The notes below the pieces were generated by a model that worked only from the letters and a program-made list of their open reading frames with translations, was not told the DNA's origin and ran no database searches. Shown piece by piece: positions 45,980 to 54,964 of a stretch of 64,000 bases of DNA. Position numbers and translations under genes: made by a program. The stretch comes from Gammaproteobacteria bacterium (GTDB taxonomy: Bacteria; Pseudomonadota; Gammaproteobacteria; Steroidobacterales; Steroidobacteraceae). The DNA lies in contig JANYLM010000143.1 of NCBI GenBank assembly GCA_025357835.1, positions 1 through 64,000 of the forward strand, written 5' to 3'. Numbering within the stretch: position 1 is the first letter of the stretch; every line of letters begins with the position of its first letter.

Positions 45980-48150
45980 AACGAGGGCTCCGCCGCGATG
46001 CGTGCGAGCCGGCGGTCGAAGCGGCGTTGCAGGAACTCGATGACGGTGGTGCGAAAGCGAAATTTCAGGCGGTCCCATGCGCTGGGATTGGTGATGACAT
46101 CCGCCCTGTAAAATGACGGACACAGCACGGCGGCATGGGCCACTTCACCGCAAACGCCGCATCCCACACAGCTGTTGTCGACGTGCGCGATGGGATCGCG
46201 CCGCAGCGGATCCGGATTGGCCTTAATGGTCAACGAGGGACACCCCGAAAGTCTGATACATGAATGATCCCCGGTACACACGTCGGGGTCGATGCCGAAA
46301 CGCTGGCGCACCACGCGCTTGCCTTCCTGGGCCATGCGTTTCAGAACGGGCGCCACGCGCCTCTTTCGATTCAACTCGCACTCGCCTTCCGCGATAATGA
46401 CTTTGGGCCCCTTGTACGCTGTGGTGAGCGCCTCACGCAACGCACTGATACCCTCCTGCATCTTGTACGTATGCACGGTGCGCACCCACTCCACGCCCAC
46501 GCCGCGCACCGCCTTCTCGATCGGATTCCTGCCCTTGCGGTTCTTTAAATCCGCCCGTGAGGACGGAATGTATTGGCCACCGGTGGCTGCGGCGTAGCCG
46601 TTGTCCACTATGACAGTGACCGAATCGTGTTTGTTGAACACCGAATTTCCTATGCCGCTGGTCAGACCGTTATGCCAGAAGCCGCCGTCTCCCATGATGG
46701 ATATGGAGCGCTTGCCCCCCTGACCGCCGCTCAGGGCGGCGCCGCTCGCCGACCCCAATCCATAGCCCATGATGCTAGCGCCCGTGTTGAAGGGCGCCAA
46801 TGTAGCGAAGGAGTGGCAGCCGATGTCGGCACTCACATGTACTGCGCCGAATTCCTTCTGCACGATTTTCATCGACGAGAAGAAGGGCCTTTCCGGACAG
46901 CCTGTGCACAGGCCCGGCGGCCGCATCGGTACCGCCTTGCGCAACTCCTCGATGGGCAGCAGCGGTCGCTCGGTAAACACGCCGATAGGCGAACTCAGCG
47001 GCGCGCTTGGCGCCAGGGCGCTTGCTGCCCATTCCGCAAGAAAGCTCTTGATCCCGGCGCTGACGACGGCGCCGGTGTATTCCCCCGCCATGGGCAAGGG
47101 ACCCTTGCCGACGACCCGCGCCTGAATATCCGCCTTGCGCAGAAACTGATTCACGCTCTGTTCGATGTATTCGGGCTGACCTTCCTCGACGATCAGCAAT
47201 GCCTTCTTGCCCGCAGCGAACCGAGTGAACTCCTCCGGGACGAGGGGGTAGGTGACATTCAGCACATACAAGGGAATCCGCGACTTCCCGAACACATCCG
47301 CCAGCCCCAGCATTTCCAGGGACCGCATTACAGTGTTGTAGAGTCCGCCCTGCATGACAATGCCGATGTCTTCGAGATCGCCCGCACGCATCTCGTTCAA
47401 ATGGTTCTCGACGATGAAACGCACGGCGGCGGGCCATCGAGTGACCACTTTTTCCTGCTCCTGGGCATAGGTTGCCGGCGGCAGAATGATCCGCGCCGCC
47501 GACCGTTGTGGATTCTCCAATGCGTCCTGAATGCTGAACTTGGGGGCGACGTTGTTCTTGGCGACGAAGGAGCCATGCATGTGGCAGGCGCGAATGCGCA
47601 ACATCAACATAACCGGGGTTTGGCTCGCCTCGGACAGTTCGAAGCCACGCTCCACCATGTCGACGATGGTGCTGGTATCGGGACGCGGATCGAGCAGCCA
47701 TATCTGCGATTTCATGGCAAAGGCGTGCGTGCGTTCCTGCATGATGCTGGCGCCTTCGCCGTAGTCCTCGCCGACTATCATCAGCGCGCCGCCCAGTACG
47801 CCTGCCGAGGCAAGATTGGACAATGCATCGGAGGCCACATTGGTGCCTACCGTCGACTTCCAGGTGACGGCGCCCCGCAAAGGATAGTTGACCGAGGCGG
47901 CCAGCATGGCAGCCGCGCCAGCCTCGGAGGCACTCGATTCGAAATGCACGCCGAGATCATCCAGTATCTCGCGGGCGTCGGCCAGGACGTCCATCAAGTG
48001 CGAGACGGGAGCACCCTGATAGCCGCCGACATAGGACACGCCTGCCTGCAGCAGGGCCTTCGTGACGGCGAGGATGGCCTCGCCTTCAAAGACCTCGCCC
48101 GCTCTGAGCCGCAGCGTTTGGACTTCCCGCGCGAACGACCGCTCTGCCAT
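45976..48150 (-). CDS. iorA: Indolepyruvate:ferredoxin oxidoreductase alpha-type subunit
   Basis: The 724-residue thiamine-diphosphate iron-sulfur subunit. The N-terminal third has the pyruvate-oxidoreductase fold (ALLQAGVSYVGGYQGAPVSH, AAAMLAASVNYPLRGAV). The TPP site is GDGGFWHNGLTSGIGN with the following VIVDNGYAAATGGQ. The C-terminus has two Cys groups, CTGDHSCIRLSGCPSL and CVGCGVCGEVAHAAVLC, for 4Fe-4S clusters. ATG at 48150 has AAGG six bases upstream. No ferredoxin gene is visible in the window. The substrate may be indolepyruvate, phenylpyruvate or an arylglyoxylate. Confidence 0.9.
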   Translation of the reverse strand: MAERSFAREVQTLRLRAGEVFEGEAILAVTKALLQAGVSYVGGYQGAPVSHLMDVLADAREILDDLGVHFESSASEAGAAAMLAASVNYPLRGAVTWKSTVGTNVASDALSNLASAGVLGGALMIVGEDYGEGASIMQERTHAFAMKSQIWLLDPRPDTSTIVDMVERGFELSEASQTPVMLMLRIRACHMHGSFVAKNNVAPKFSIQDALENPQRSAARIILPPATYAQEQEKVVTRWPAAVRFIVENHLNEMRAGDLEDIGIVMQGGLYNTVMRSLEMLGLADVFGKSRIPLYVLNVTYPLVPEEFTRFAAGKKALLIVEEGQPEYIEQSVNQFLRKADIQARVVGKGPLPMAGEYTGAVVSAGIKSFLAEWAASALAPSAPLSSPIGVFTERPLLPIEELRKAVPMRPPGLCTGCPERPFFSSMKIVQKEFGAVHVSADIGCHSFATLAPFNTGASIMGYGLGSASGAALSGGQGGKRSISIMGDGGFWHNGLTSGIGNSVFNKHDSVTVIVDNGYAAATGGQYIPSSRADLKNRKGRNPIEKAVRGVGVEWVRTVHTYKMQEGISALREALTTAYKGPKVIIAEGECELNRKRRVAPVLKRMAQEGKRVVRQRFGIDPDVCTGDHSCIRLSGCPSLTIKANPDPLRRDPIAHVDNSCVGCGVCGEVAHAAVLCPSFYRADVITNPSAWDRLKFRFRTTVIEFLQRRFDRRLARIAAEPSL

Positions 48151-48179
48151 GATTAGCCTTGAGTGAACTCTACTGACCT

Positions 48180-48217
48180 GCAATACTATGCCGGTTACGT
48201 GATTTTGCAACTATTGC
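48180..48217. promoter_or_regulatory. Inverted repeat between iorA and the divergent MarR gene
   Basis: GCAATA at 48180-48185 and TATTGC at 48212-48217 form a dyad across the 86-base divergent gap; TTTTGCAA lies inside it. This is a reasonable MarR operator candidate controlling both genes, by position only. Confidence 0.3.
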
Positions 48218-48236
48218 CATCTAAAGGATCCGCCGC

Positions 48237-48749
48237 GTGGCCTTATCTCCCTCCGCAATGCCGCGTCGCGGAAACACGTCGACACTTGCGGACGCCAAAC
48301 GCCGCGGCGACCCCCAATTCGCCGATTTCCGGCTGGCCGACTCACCGCTCTATCTCATCGTGCGCACGGCAGGCCGCTACGCGCAGGAAATGGAAAACGC
48401 CCTGGCCGCGTCGGGCATGGATCTCCTAAGCTGGCGCGCCCTGATGATAGTCAACGAGGTAAGTCCCAGCAGCGTCAGTGAAATCGCCGAGCGCTCGGTG
48501 ACGCGGCTGTCGACCATGACGCGCGTCGTGCAGCGCCTGGAGAAGAAGACTCTGGTGAGCCTCTCGAAACGCCCTTCGGACGCTCGAGTCACCGAAGTCA
48601 TTTTGACGCCGCTCGGTAAACGCTGCGTCGCAAAAGAACGCCGCACGGCCGGCGCTGCCTACCATCGCGCCATGCGGGGTTTTTCGGCTGCCGATATCGC
48701 CGCCTTGAACGGCTGCATGCGGCGTATCTTCGCAAATTTCTCGACCTAG
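48237..48749 (+). CDS. MarR-family regulator divergent from iorAB
   Basis: The 170-residue protein shows the MarR winged helix: GMDLLSWRALMIVNEVSPSS, the HTH VSEIAERSVTRLSTMTRVVQ, and the wing SKRPSDARVTEVILTPLG. GTG at 48237 follows AAGGA by eight bases; an ATG at 48258 is possible. Divergent placement makes it the likely regulator of iorA-iorB. It differs from the MarR at 40.8 kb. Confidence 0.88.
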   Translation: MALSPSAMPRRGNTSTLADAKRRGDPQFADFRLADSPLYLIVRTAGRYAQEMENALAASGMDLLSWRALMIVNEVSPSSVSEIAERSVTRLSTMTRVVQRLEKKTLVSLSKRPSDARVTEVILTPLGKRCVAKERRTAGAAYHRAMRGFSAADIAALNGCMRRIFANFST

Positions 48750-48756
48750 GCGCTGA

Positions 48757-49068
48757 TCAGGCCTTCTGCCGCGCCCTAAAAGCACGTAACACGCCGTTGA
48801 ATTTCGACGCAGTCTTTTGCATGTCGTCGACGGCCACGTTGTGCGCGCTGTCATTGTGCTGGGCATCCATGCACTTCAGAGCGGATTCCATGTCGCTCAA
48901 GTATTGCTTCACGGATTGCTGTGCGGCGACGATGTCCTGTTCGGTTGCCGTCGACGGTTCCGGAAAACTGGACGGCGCGGTCGGTCCATGGCAGCTGTCG
49001 GCGAAACCGACACTTGCACACAAACTGGCGGCCGCTGCGAATGCCAGGACAGGGACGAATCTACGCAT
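48757..49068 (-). CDS. Small exported hypothetical protein
   Basis: The 103-residue product begins with a clear signal peptide (MRRFVPVLAFAAAASLCASV, cleaved near GFA-DS). The mature 80 residues are helical, with two Cys (SCHG and LKCMD) that could form a disulfide. ATG at 49068 follows GGAGG by six bases. No family recognised. The longer upstream frame lacks coding character. It is tail to tail with the MarR gene. Confidence 0.7.
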   Translation of the reverse strand: MRRFVPVLAFAAAASLCASVGFADSCHGPTAPSSFPEPSTATEQDIVAAQQSVKQYLSDMESALKCMDAQHNDSAHNVAVDDMQKTASKFNGVLRAFRARQKA

Positions 49069-49380
49069 AGTGAGCCTCCGAATAGCCAACCGAGCGTACA
49101 AAGCGCACGCATAAGGTGTATCGGCACCGGCCGTGCGAGATTTAGCACCGCAGCAAATGGATTTGTTCATCGTGAAGCGCATCACAATTAGCCGATCAGC
49201 CACGCTCGGAACCTGCCCCGAAGGGCACTCCCCGCGAATTTCCCGCCTCGTCAGCCCCCATCTCACATTAAGTTTTACCCTGAACGGTCGACATCGGCAG
49301 AGACGAGGGCGCCGCAGCAATGGCGAGCATGGGGCGCGGAGTAGGCAATTGAATAGACTCGCCTGGCAGGGAGAACCAAA
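49069..49380. other. Intergenic region upstream of the chemoreceptor
   Basis: 312 bases between the exported protein start and the chemoreceptor start, with no credible gene. It holds the promoters of both divergent genes. A possible sigma-28 site is listed separately. The chemoreceptor SD (AGGGAGAA) is at its right end. Confidence 0.5.
49268..49294 (+). promoter_or_regulatory. Possible sigma-28 (FliA) promoter of the chemoreceptor
   Basis: TTAAGTTT (49268-49275) matches the FliA -35 consensus TAAAGTTT at seven of eight bases; after 11 bases GTCGACAT matches GCCGATAA at five of eight. It lies about 86 bases before the start. The weak -10 keeps this tentative. Confidence 0.3.
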
Positions 49381-51945
49381 ATGAACATTACCGCGCGGAT
49401 GAAGATGGCTCACAAACTGGCGGTGATCGTCATCGTCATGCTACTGCCATTGACTTACGTCAGCGTCGAGTATGCCGCCGGCTTGTGGGCGCGAATCAAC
49501 GAGCATGCGCAGGCCGACGATGGACTGCACTACTTCGAGGGGCTCAAGGAGGCCGGTCGCGCACTGGCGGCCCACGCGTCATTCACCGCCACCATACTCG
49601 CCGGTGAAGCCAATACCCCTTACTTCGACAAGAAGATTCAGGAGGCAGCGACTAGACTCGACGCAAGCATTGCGCTGCAGGATAAGTCGGAGGACAAGTA
49701 CGGCGCGGAAGGCTCGCCGGAACGCGCACTGTGGCATGAGGTCAAAGCCGATTGGGCGAGCCTATCTCTTGATTGGCCGAAGCTTTCTCCGGACGCCTCC
49801 GCGCAACGCCATGATTCACTTTCCGCGAAGCTCACGAAACTGGTGCGCCTGATCGGTGAAACGCATCATCTGGATCGGGACGGCGACCTGCAGCAGTACT
49901 ATCTACAAGACCTGGCGGTGCTGGAAATTCCGCGCTTGTTCTTCGAATTCGGAGCAATGCGTGCGGCCGCGGCGCCAGTAGCCGCGCAGATGTTGTCCGT
50001 CACCCAAGAACAGGAAGCCAGGATCAACGCGATTTCCGCGAACATTCGCTTCTTGATGGACAACGCGCACTGGAAACTCGATTCACTGAATGAGTGGGCT
50101 GCGCGAGCCAAGGACGCGGCATTCGTCGTTCAGATGACCCAAGCCAGCGATGCATTCCACGCCAGCGAGAGCGCGTTCGACGCGTATCAGCACTGGGTTG
50201 CCTCGAACATAACGACGCGCCGGCCGGTCGGCGTCGCCTCGCAAGAGGTGATGGAGCAAGGCACGCTGTTCGAAACCAAGTTGGTAGCGCTGCACGATCT
50301 TTTGATGGATCAAGTCCGTGCCCGCTCGGAACAACGGCTTGCCGCCGAGCGGTTTGAGCGCAATCTGGCGCTTGCGTTCGTCGCCGCCATGGTGATCGCC
50401 GCAATCCTGTTGGCCGGCCATTTTTCCCGCAGTCTGACCCGTTCGATGCGCCGCGCGGTGTCGACATTTGCCGCTATCGAGGCCGGCCACTACGAGAATA
50501 AGATTACAGTGGACAGTGCGGACGAAGCGGGCCAGGTGCTACGCTCGCTCGACAAGATGCAAACGACGCTGCGAATCCGCATTGAAGCCGATAGAGGCAT
50601 TCTCGCAGAAAACACTCGCGTTCGTCAGGCACTGGACAATGCCGGCACCATCGTGCTGGTGGTGGACGAGAAACACAAGATCGTCTACGCAAACGAGACG
50701 GCCAAAACTACGTTCGCACTACTGCAGCAGGACATTCAGCGCGAGCTGGTGCAGTTCTCCGCTGCCGCCTTGGTCGGCGCTTCCATCGATATATTCAAGC
50801 CGGTGCCTTTTTTGGACAGGGTTGCGCTCGACGGATTGCGCGACTCTCAGACTAAAACCCTCACCGTCGGCGGACATACCCTGGTATTGAACGCCAGCCC
50901 CATTGTGGGCATCGCAGGCGACCGGCTCGGCACGGTACTGGAGTGGCGCGATCGCACCAACGGGGTGGCCATGGAGAACGAAGTCAGGTCCGTTGTCGAC
51001 TCCGCTCTGCACGGCGACCTGCAGGCGCGCTTGCCGGTTGAAGGGAAGAGCGGCTTTCACCTCAATCTTGCGGCGGGCTTGAACGAGCTGCTCGACAATC
51101 TCTCCGAGGTGGTGAGGTCGATCAAATATGCCGTGGTTGAGATGCGGGGGAGTGCCGATGAAATTTCATCCGGCAATGCGGAATTGTCGGCGCGCACGGA
51201 AGCCCAATCCTCAGCCTTGGAGGAGACGGGGGCGGCGCTGGAAGAAATGACCGCGACGGTGCGTAACAATGCGGAAAACGCTGGGCATGCGAACGAACTT
51301 GCCGCGACGGCGCGCGATCGCGCCGAGAAGGGCGGTGTCGTCGTCTCCACGGCGATTACCGCCATGCAGCAGATCAATGCCTCGAGCCGCAAGATCGCGG
51401 ACATTATCGGGGTGATAGACGAGATTGCTTTCCAAACCAATTTGCTGGCCTTGAACGCGGCCGTGGAAGCGGCGCGCGCCGGGGAACAGGGACGCGGCTT
51501 CGCCGTCGTCGCATCCGAGGTCCGCAACCTCGCGGGTCGATCGGCGCAAGCCGCCAAGGAAATAAAGGCACTGATCAACGACAGCGTAACCAAGGTCGGC
51601 GAAGGCGCGAAGCTGGTGGATCAATCGGGGGAAATGCTGCAGGAAATCGTCGGCGCCGCACAGAATGTGAGCAAGATAGTGGCGGACATGGCATCCGCCA
51701 CCCGCGAGCAGAGCGCCGGAATCAGCGAGGTCAATAGTGCGATCGCAAAAATTGACGAAATGACCGGCAAGAACGCGGTGCTGGTCCAGGAGAACGCCAC
51801 CGCCGCAACCGCGCTCCTGACTCAAACAAGCGGACTGAGCGATGCAATGAACAAGTACCAAATCGGCGACGTTCGCGCGGCGCAGGTCAAACAATCTGCA
51901 CAGCCGCAGGCAGTGCGCCGACAGGCATCCGGCTCACGGCGTTGA
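49381..51945 (+). CDS. Methyl-accepting chemotaxis protein
   Basis: Transmembrane chemoreceptor, 854 residues. TM1 is at about 12-32, a helical periplasmic sensor domain of about 300 residues follows, and TM2 is at about 330-350. A HAMP linker comes next, then a PAS-like segment (around 415-520, [20 protein letters not shown]). The signalling hairpin has its tip near 679: [20 protein letters not shown], then [20 protein letters not shown]. No C-terminal CheR-binding pentapeptide is present. No cheA, cheW or flagellar genes are nearby. Confidence 0.94.
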   Translation: MNITARMKMAHKLAVIVIVMLLPLTYVSVEYAAGLWARINEHAQADDGLHYFEGLKEAGRALAAHASFTATILAGEANTPYFDKKIQEAATRLDASIALQDKSEDKYGAEGSPERALWHEVKADWASLSLDWPKLSPDASAQRHDSLSAKLTKLVRLIGETHHLDRDGDLQQYYLQDLAVLEIPRLFFEFGAMRAAAAPVAAQMLSVTQEQEARINAISANIRFLMDNAHWKLDSLNEWAARAKDAAFVVQMTQASDAFHASESAFDAYQHWVASNITTRRPVGVASQEVMEQGTLFETKLVALHDLLMDQVRARSEQRLAAERFERNLALAFVAAMVIAAILLAGHFSRSLTRSMRRAVSTFAAIEAGHYENKITVDSADEAGQVLRSLDKMQTTLRIRIEADRGILAENTRVRQALDNAGTIVLVVDEKHKIVYANETAKTTFALLQQDIQRELVQFSAAALVGASIDIFKPVPFLDRVALDGLRDSQTKTLTVGGHTLVLNASPIVGIAGDRLGTVLEWRDRTNGVAMENEVRSVVDSALHGDLQARLPVEGKSGFHLNLAAGLNELLDNLSEVVRSIKYAVVEMRGSADEISSGNAELSARTEAQSSALEETGAALEEMTATVRNNAENAGHANELAATARDRAEKGGVVVSTAITAMQQINASSRKIADIIGVIDEIAFQTNLLALNAAVEAARAGEQGRGFAVVASEVRNLAGRSAQAAKEIKALINDSVTKVGEGAKLVDQSGEMLQEIVGAAQNVSKIVADMASATREQSAGISEVNSAIAKIDEMTGKNAVLVQENATAATALLTQTSGLSDAMNKYQIGDVRAAQVKQSAQPQAVRRQASGSRR

Positions 51946-52272
51946 CGTGCGGGCGCGCCGGCCGATTTTCGCCACCGGCACAATCACCTCGGCTGCCGGC
52001 GAATTCTGCGCAGGTGACTTCTGCGCCGCGCCTTGCTCCGAACCGCAACTCGCGCAACCGCCGCAAGCGCCCTGAGCTTTGCGTGTAGACGCAGTGATGA
52101 GCCGCTGCGTGGTTCGCCGCAGACCCAGGAAGGCCGGCGCACGCCCCGTCGCTCGGCTTAATGCCCCGAGCATTCGTCGCCGCAGACTTTTCGGACCGAG
52201 CGATGACACGGCATATCCCGCGCTGACCAGCAGCGCGAGGCCCACCAGCGAGTTGTCGAGAATGCTGTTCAT
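51934..52272 (-). CDS. FeoB-associated Cys-rich membrane protein
   Basis: The 112-residue protein has one N-terminal hydrophobic segment (about 7-25) and a central Cys cluster, [12 protein letters not shown], with Cys spacing CxxCxxC. Small Cys-rich proteins of this kind follow feoB in many proteobacteria and may support ferrous iron transport. It begins 14 bases after the feoB stop and overlaps the convergent chemoreceptor gene by 12 bases. ATG at 52272 is chosen over an upstream start inside feoB. Confidence 0.75.
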   Translation of the reverse strand: MNSILDNSLVGLALLVSAGYAVSSLGPKSLRRRMLGALSRATGRAPAFLGLRRTTQRLITASTRKAQGACGGCASCGSEQGAAQKSPAQNSPAAEVIVPVAKIGRRARTSTP

Positions 52273-52286
52273 GCGGACCCGCTCAG

Positions 52287-54164
52287 CTAACTCGTCAGCG
52301 CCACTGCGACGCGATAGGTAATCCACGAGCCTGTGTAGGCCATCGCAAACAAATACGCAGCCATCATGATGGGGTAGCGCCAGGAATTGGTCTCACGCTT
52401 GACGGTGGCAAGAGTCGACAGGCATTGGGGCGCGAACACATACCACGCCAGGAGCGACAAGGCCGTGGGCAGGCTCCAAGACTGGGCAATTAATGGCGTC
52501 AACGCGCCACTGACATCATTGCCGGCGGCAGACAGGGCGTACACCGTGCCCAGCGCCCCGACGGCAACCTCACGGGCGGCGAGTCCGGGCACCAGAGCAA
52601 TCGATATCTGCCAGTTGAAGCCGATGGGCGCGAACAGCACGGCAAGCCAGGAGCCTAAATGTCCGGCGATGCTGTACTGGATCGCCGGGCCGGCAGCGCC
52701 GGGGGGCGGCGCGGGGAATGAGCTCAAAGCCCACAGAATCACCATCAGCGAGAGAATAATCGTGCCGACCCGGCTCATGAATATTTCGACCCGCTGCCAC
52801 AGTCCAATACCCAAATTACGCAAATTCGGCCAGTGGTACGCCGGCAGCTCCAGCATCAAGGACTGATAGCCCGCACCCGGACCACTGCGCTTGAGCACGA
52901 AGGCCACCGCCATGGCGCTGGCAACTCCGATGACATAGAGGGCAAACAGCACCACTCCCTGCAATTCCAGGCCGCCCCACAGGATGCGCCGGGGGATGAA
53001 GGCGCCGATGATCAGCGCGTACACCGGCAGGCGCGCGGAACAAGTCATCAGCGGCGCGATCATGATGGTTGCCAACCGATCGCGGGGATTTTGTATGGTG
53101 CGCGTGGCCATGATTCCGGGTATGGCGCAGGCGAAGCTCGACAGCAAGGGGATGAATGCCCGGCCCGACAAGCCGACGCTGCCCATCAACCGATCGAGTA
53201 GAAACGCGGCTCGCGGCAAATAGCCCGAGTCTTCGAGCACCAAGATGAAGAAGAAAAGAATGATGATCTGCGGCAGAAACACCAAGACACTGCCGACGCC
53301 GGCAAGCACGCCGTTGACCAGCAAGTCCTTCAGCAAGCTGGCGGGCAGCGCCGTGTCCAGCCAATTACCGAATGCCGCGACGCCCACCTTGATCTGGTCC
53401 ATCGGTAGCTGCGCCCAGGCGAACACCGCTTGAAAGACCAGAAACAGTACGACGCCGAGGAGCAGTGGCCCAAATACCGGATGCAGCACGACGGCATCGA
53501 CGCGATCGCTGACGGTCACGCCGTCGAGCCGGTCGCCGCCCACCAGACCTAAAATTCTGCGCACCTCGGATTGGTCGAACTCGATATCGGCGGCGCTAGG
53601 GGTCCGCCACACCGCGGCATGTCTCGCGCGCGCCGGTACACTCACGCCGTCGAGTACTTTGATCAGGGCTTGCACTCCGCGCGTTTTGACGCCGACGGTT
53701 TCGACCACTGGCACCCCCAATTCAGCGGCTAGGCGCCCGGCATCGATCACGATGCCCTTGCGGCGCGCGATATCGCTCATATTGAGCGCGACCATCATGG
53801 GCAGACCCAGCCTTTTCAAACTCAACACCAAACGCAGGTTCTGGCGCAGATTGGTTGCATCGGTGACGCAGACGACGAAATCCGGTTGAGTCTCGCCGGC
53901 GCGTCGGCCGAGCAGCACATCGGCGGTGACTTGTTCGTCCGGGGTCAAGGGGTCCAGGCTGTAGGCGCCCGGCAAATCCAGGATACGTACGCGCAGCCCG
54001 GATGGAGTGAGCAACGATCCCTCTTTGCGCTCGACCGTTACGCCGGCGTAGTTGGCGACCTTCTGCCGGCTGCCGGTGAGAATATTGAATAATGCCGTCT
54101 TACCGCAGTTGGGATTTCCAACCAAGGCAATGAGGGGACTCGGAGCGCTTGGCACGACCGCCAT
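52287..54164 (-). CDS. feoB: Ferrous iron transporter FeoB
   Basis: GTP-gated Fe2+ transporter in the inner membrane. G1 GNPNCGKTALFNILTG near residue 17, G2 VANYAGVTVERKEG, G3 DLPGAYSL, and G4 ALNMSD in the N-terminal G domain; then two gate regions and about eight TM helices with PLLSSFACAIPGIMATR. The 625 residues are the shorter FeoB form. ATG at 54164 lies four bases after the feoA stop. Confidence 0.95.
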   Translation of the reverse strand: MAVVPSAPSPLIALVGNPNCGKTALFNILTGSRQKVANYAGVTVERKEGSLLTPSGLRVRILDLPGAYSLDPLTPDEQVTADVLLGRRAGETQPDFVVCVTDATNLRQNLRLVLSLKRLGLPMMVALNMSDIARRKGIVIDAGRLAAELGVPVVETVGVKTRGVQALIKVLDGVSVPARARHAAVWRTPSAADIEFDQSEVRRILGLVGGDRLDGVTVSDRVDAVVLHPVFGPLLLGVVLFLVFQAVFAWAQLPMDQIKVGVAAFGNWLDTALPASLLKDLLVNGVLAGVGSVLVFLPQIIILFFFILVLEDSGYLPRAAFLLDRLMGSVGLSGRAFIPLLSSFACAIPGIMATRTIQNPRDRLATIMIAPLMTCSARLPVYALIIGAFIPRRILWGGLELQGVVLFALYVIGVASAMAVAFVLKRSGPGAGYQSLMLELPAYHWPNLRNLGIGLWQRVEIFMSRVGTIILSLMVILWALSSFPAPPPGAAGPAIQYSIAGHLGSWLAVLFAPIGFNWQISIALVPGLAAREVAVGALGTVYALSAAGNDVSGALTPLIAQSWSLPTALSLLAWYVFAPQCLSTLATVKRETNSWRYPIMMAAYLFAMAYTGSWITYRVAVALTS

Positions 54165-54168
54165 GGAC

Positions 54169-54465
54169 TCACGCGCGCTGCGGCTGCTCCGGACACACGC
54201 GGATACAGGCGGCCTCGAAAAGTCGCAGGGCGAATGTGCCCGTACCGATGCGCACCGCAATCGGCGCCCGCGCCATCAGGCCTTTGGCGACGATGCGCAC
54301 GGCTTCGCCTGGAAGAAAGCCCAATTCAGCCAGGCGGCGCCCCAATTCGGGCGTGGCCGCATCGGTCGACGCCACGGCAACCACCCGCGCACATGTTCCT
54401 ATACTCAATTCCGTAAGCTTCATGTCGGCGGGAACCGGAACGCTGGATTGGGGCGTCAACAACAT
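54169..54465 (-). CDS. feoA: Ferrous iron transport protein FeoA
   Basis: Small SH3-like cytoplasmic partner of FeoB, 98 residues from ATG at 54465. The core has LAELGFLPGEAVRIVAKG and an IAVRIGTGTFALRLFEA strand pair, as in FeoA. A later ATG at 54423 (MKLTELSIG) is the more usual FeoA beginning, and neither start has an SD. The upstream start sits seven bases after a TAGAAT -10-like element, which would suit a leaderless transcript. A Fur-like box lies just upstream. Confidence 0.88.
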   Translation of the reverse strand: MLLTPQSSVPVPADMKLTELSIGTCARVVAVASTDAATPELGRRLAELGFLPGEAVRIVAKGLMARAPIAVRIGTGTFALRLFEAACIRVCPEQPQRA

Positions 54466-54481
54466 AGATGCGATTCTATAT

Positions 54482-54500
54482 GAGAATCGTTCCCATTACT
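54482..54500 (-). promoter_or_regulatory. Fur-box-like site upstream of feoA
   Basis: The 19-mer on the minus strand matches the Fur consensus at 12 positions (AGTAATGGGAACGATTCTC). It lies 17-35 bases before the feoA start, over the expected promoter, consistent with iron repression of feoAB. Confidence 0.55.
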
Positions 54501-54589
54501 ATTACCAGGGCACATTGCTGCATCGCAACCCCGAGTGGCGGCGCCGTTCCTGCTAATCTTGACGCCCCTTAAGCCTCGGAGGCATTGAA

Positions 54590-54937
54590 ATGCCTACGCT
54601 TTTCGAGAAAATAATAGCAGGCGAGTTGCCGGCGACCGTGCTCTACCGTGACCCTCGCGTTATCGCATTTTTGGACATCAGGCCGGCCGCGCCGGTGCAC
54701 ATACTCATCGTCCCGAACAAACCCATTCCCACCTCTAACGATGTCACCGACGAAGATGAGTCCTTGATCGGACACATGTTCATTGTCGCGCGCGATCTCG
54801 CCCGCCAGCAGGGCATCGCGCAGAGCGGTTATCGCTTGATCATCAATTGCAACGCGGATGGGGGACAGGAGGTTTATCACCTACATTTACATTTGCTCGG
54901 CGGACGGCCTCTCGGGCCCATGGTTTCGCGAATCTGA
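54590..54937 (+). CDS. HIT-family nucleotide-binding protein (HinT-like)
   Basis: The 115-residue histidine-triad protein is a purine-nucleoside phosphoramidase of the HinT branch. FEKIIAGELPATVLYRD and FLDIRPAAPVHILIVPN open it, and YHLHLHLLGGRPLG carries the triad HxHxHxx. GGAGG precedes the ATG. First gene of a HIT-pip-GNAT set. Confidence 0.94.
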   Translation: MPTLFEKIIAGELPATVLYRDPRVIAFLDIRPAAPVHILIVPNKPIPTSNDVTDEDESLIGHMFIVARDLARQQGIAQSGYRLIINCNADGGQEVYHLHLHLLGGRPLGPMVSRI

Positions 54938-54964
54938 GTACATAGACAAAAAAGAGGATATGTG

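Noticed and set aside
46573-48156. 527-codon plus-strand frame opposite iorA
   Set aside because: Same reason: composition of an antisense shadow, no motif, no SD.
49069-49413. Longer start for the exported 103-residue protein
   Set aside because: The extension is Arg/Cys-rich with no domain, whereas ATG 49068 has a strong SD and begins a clean signal peptide.
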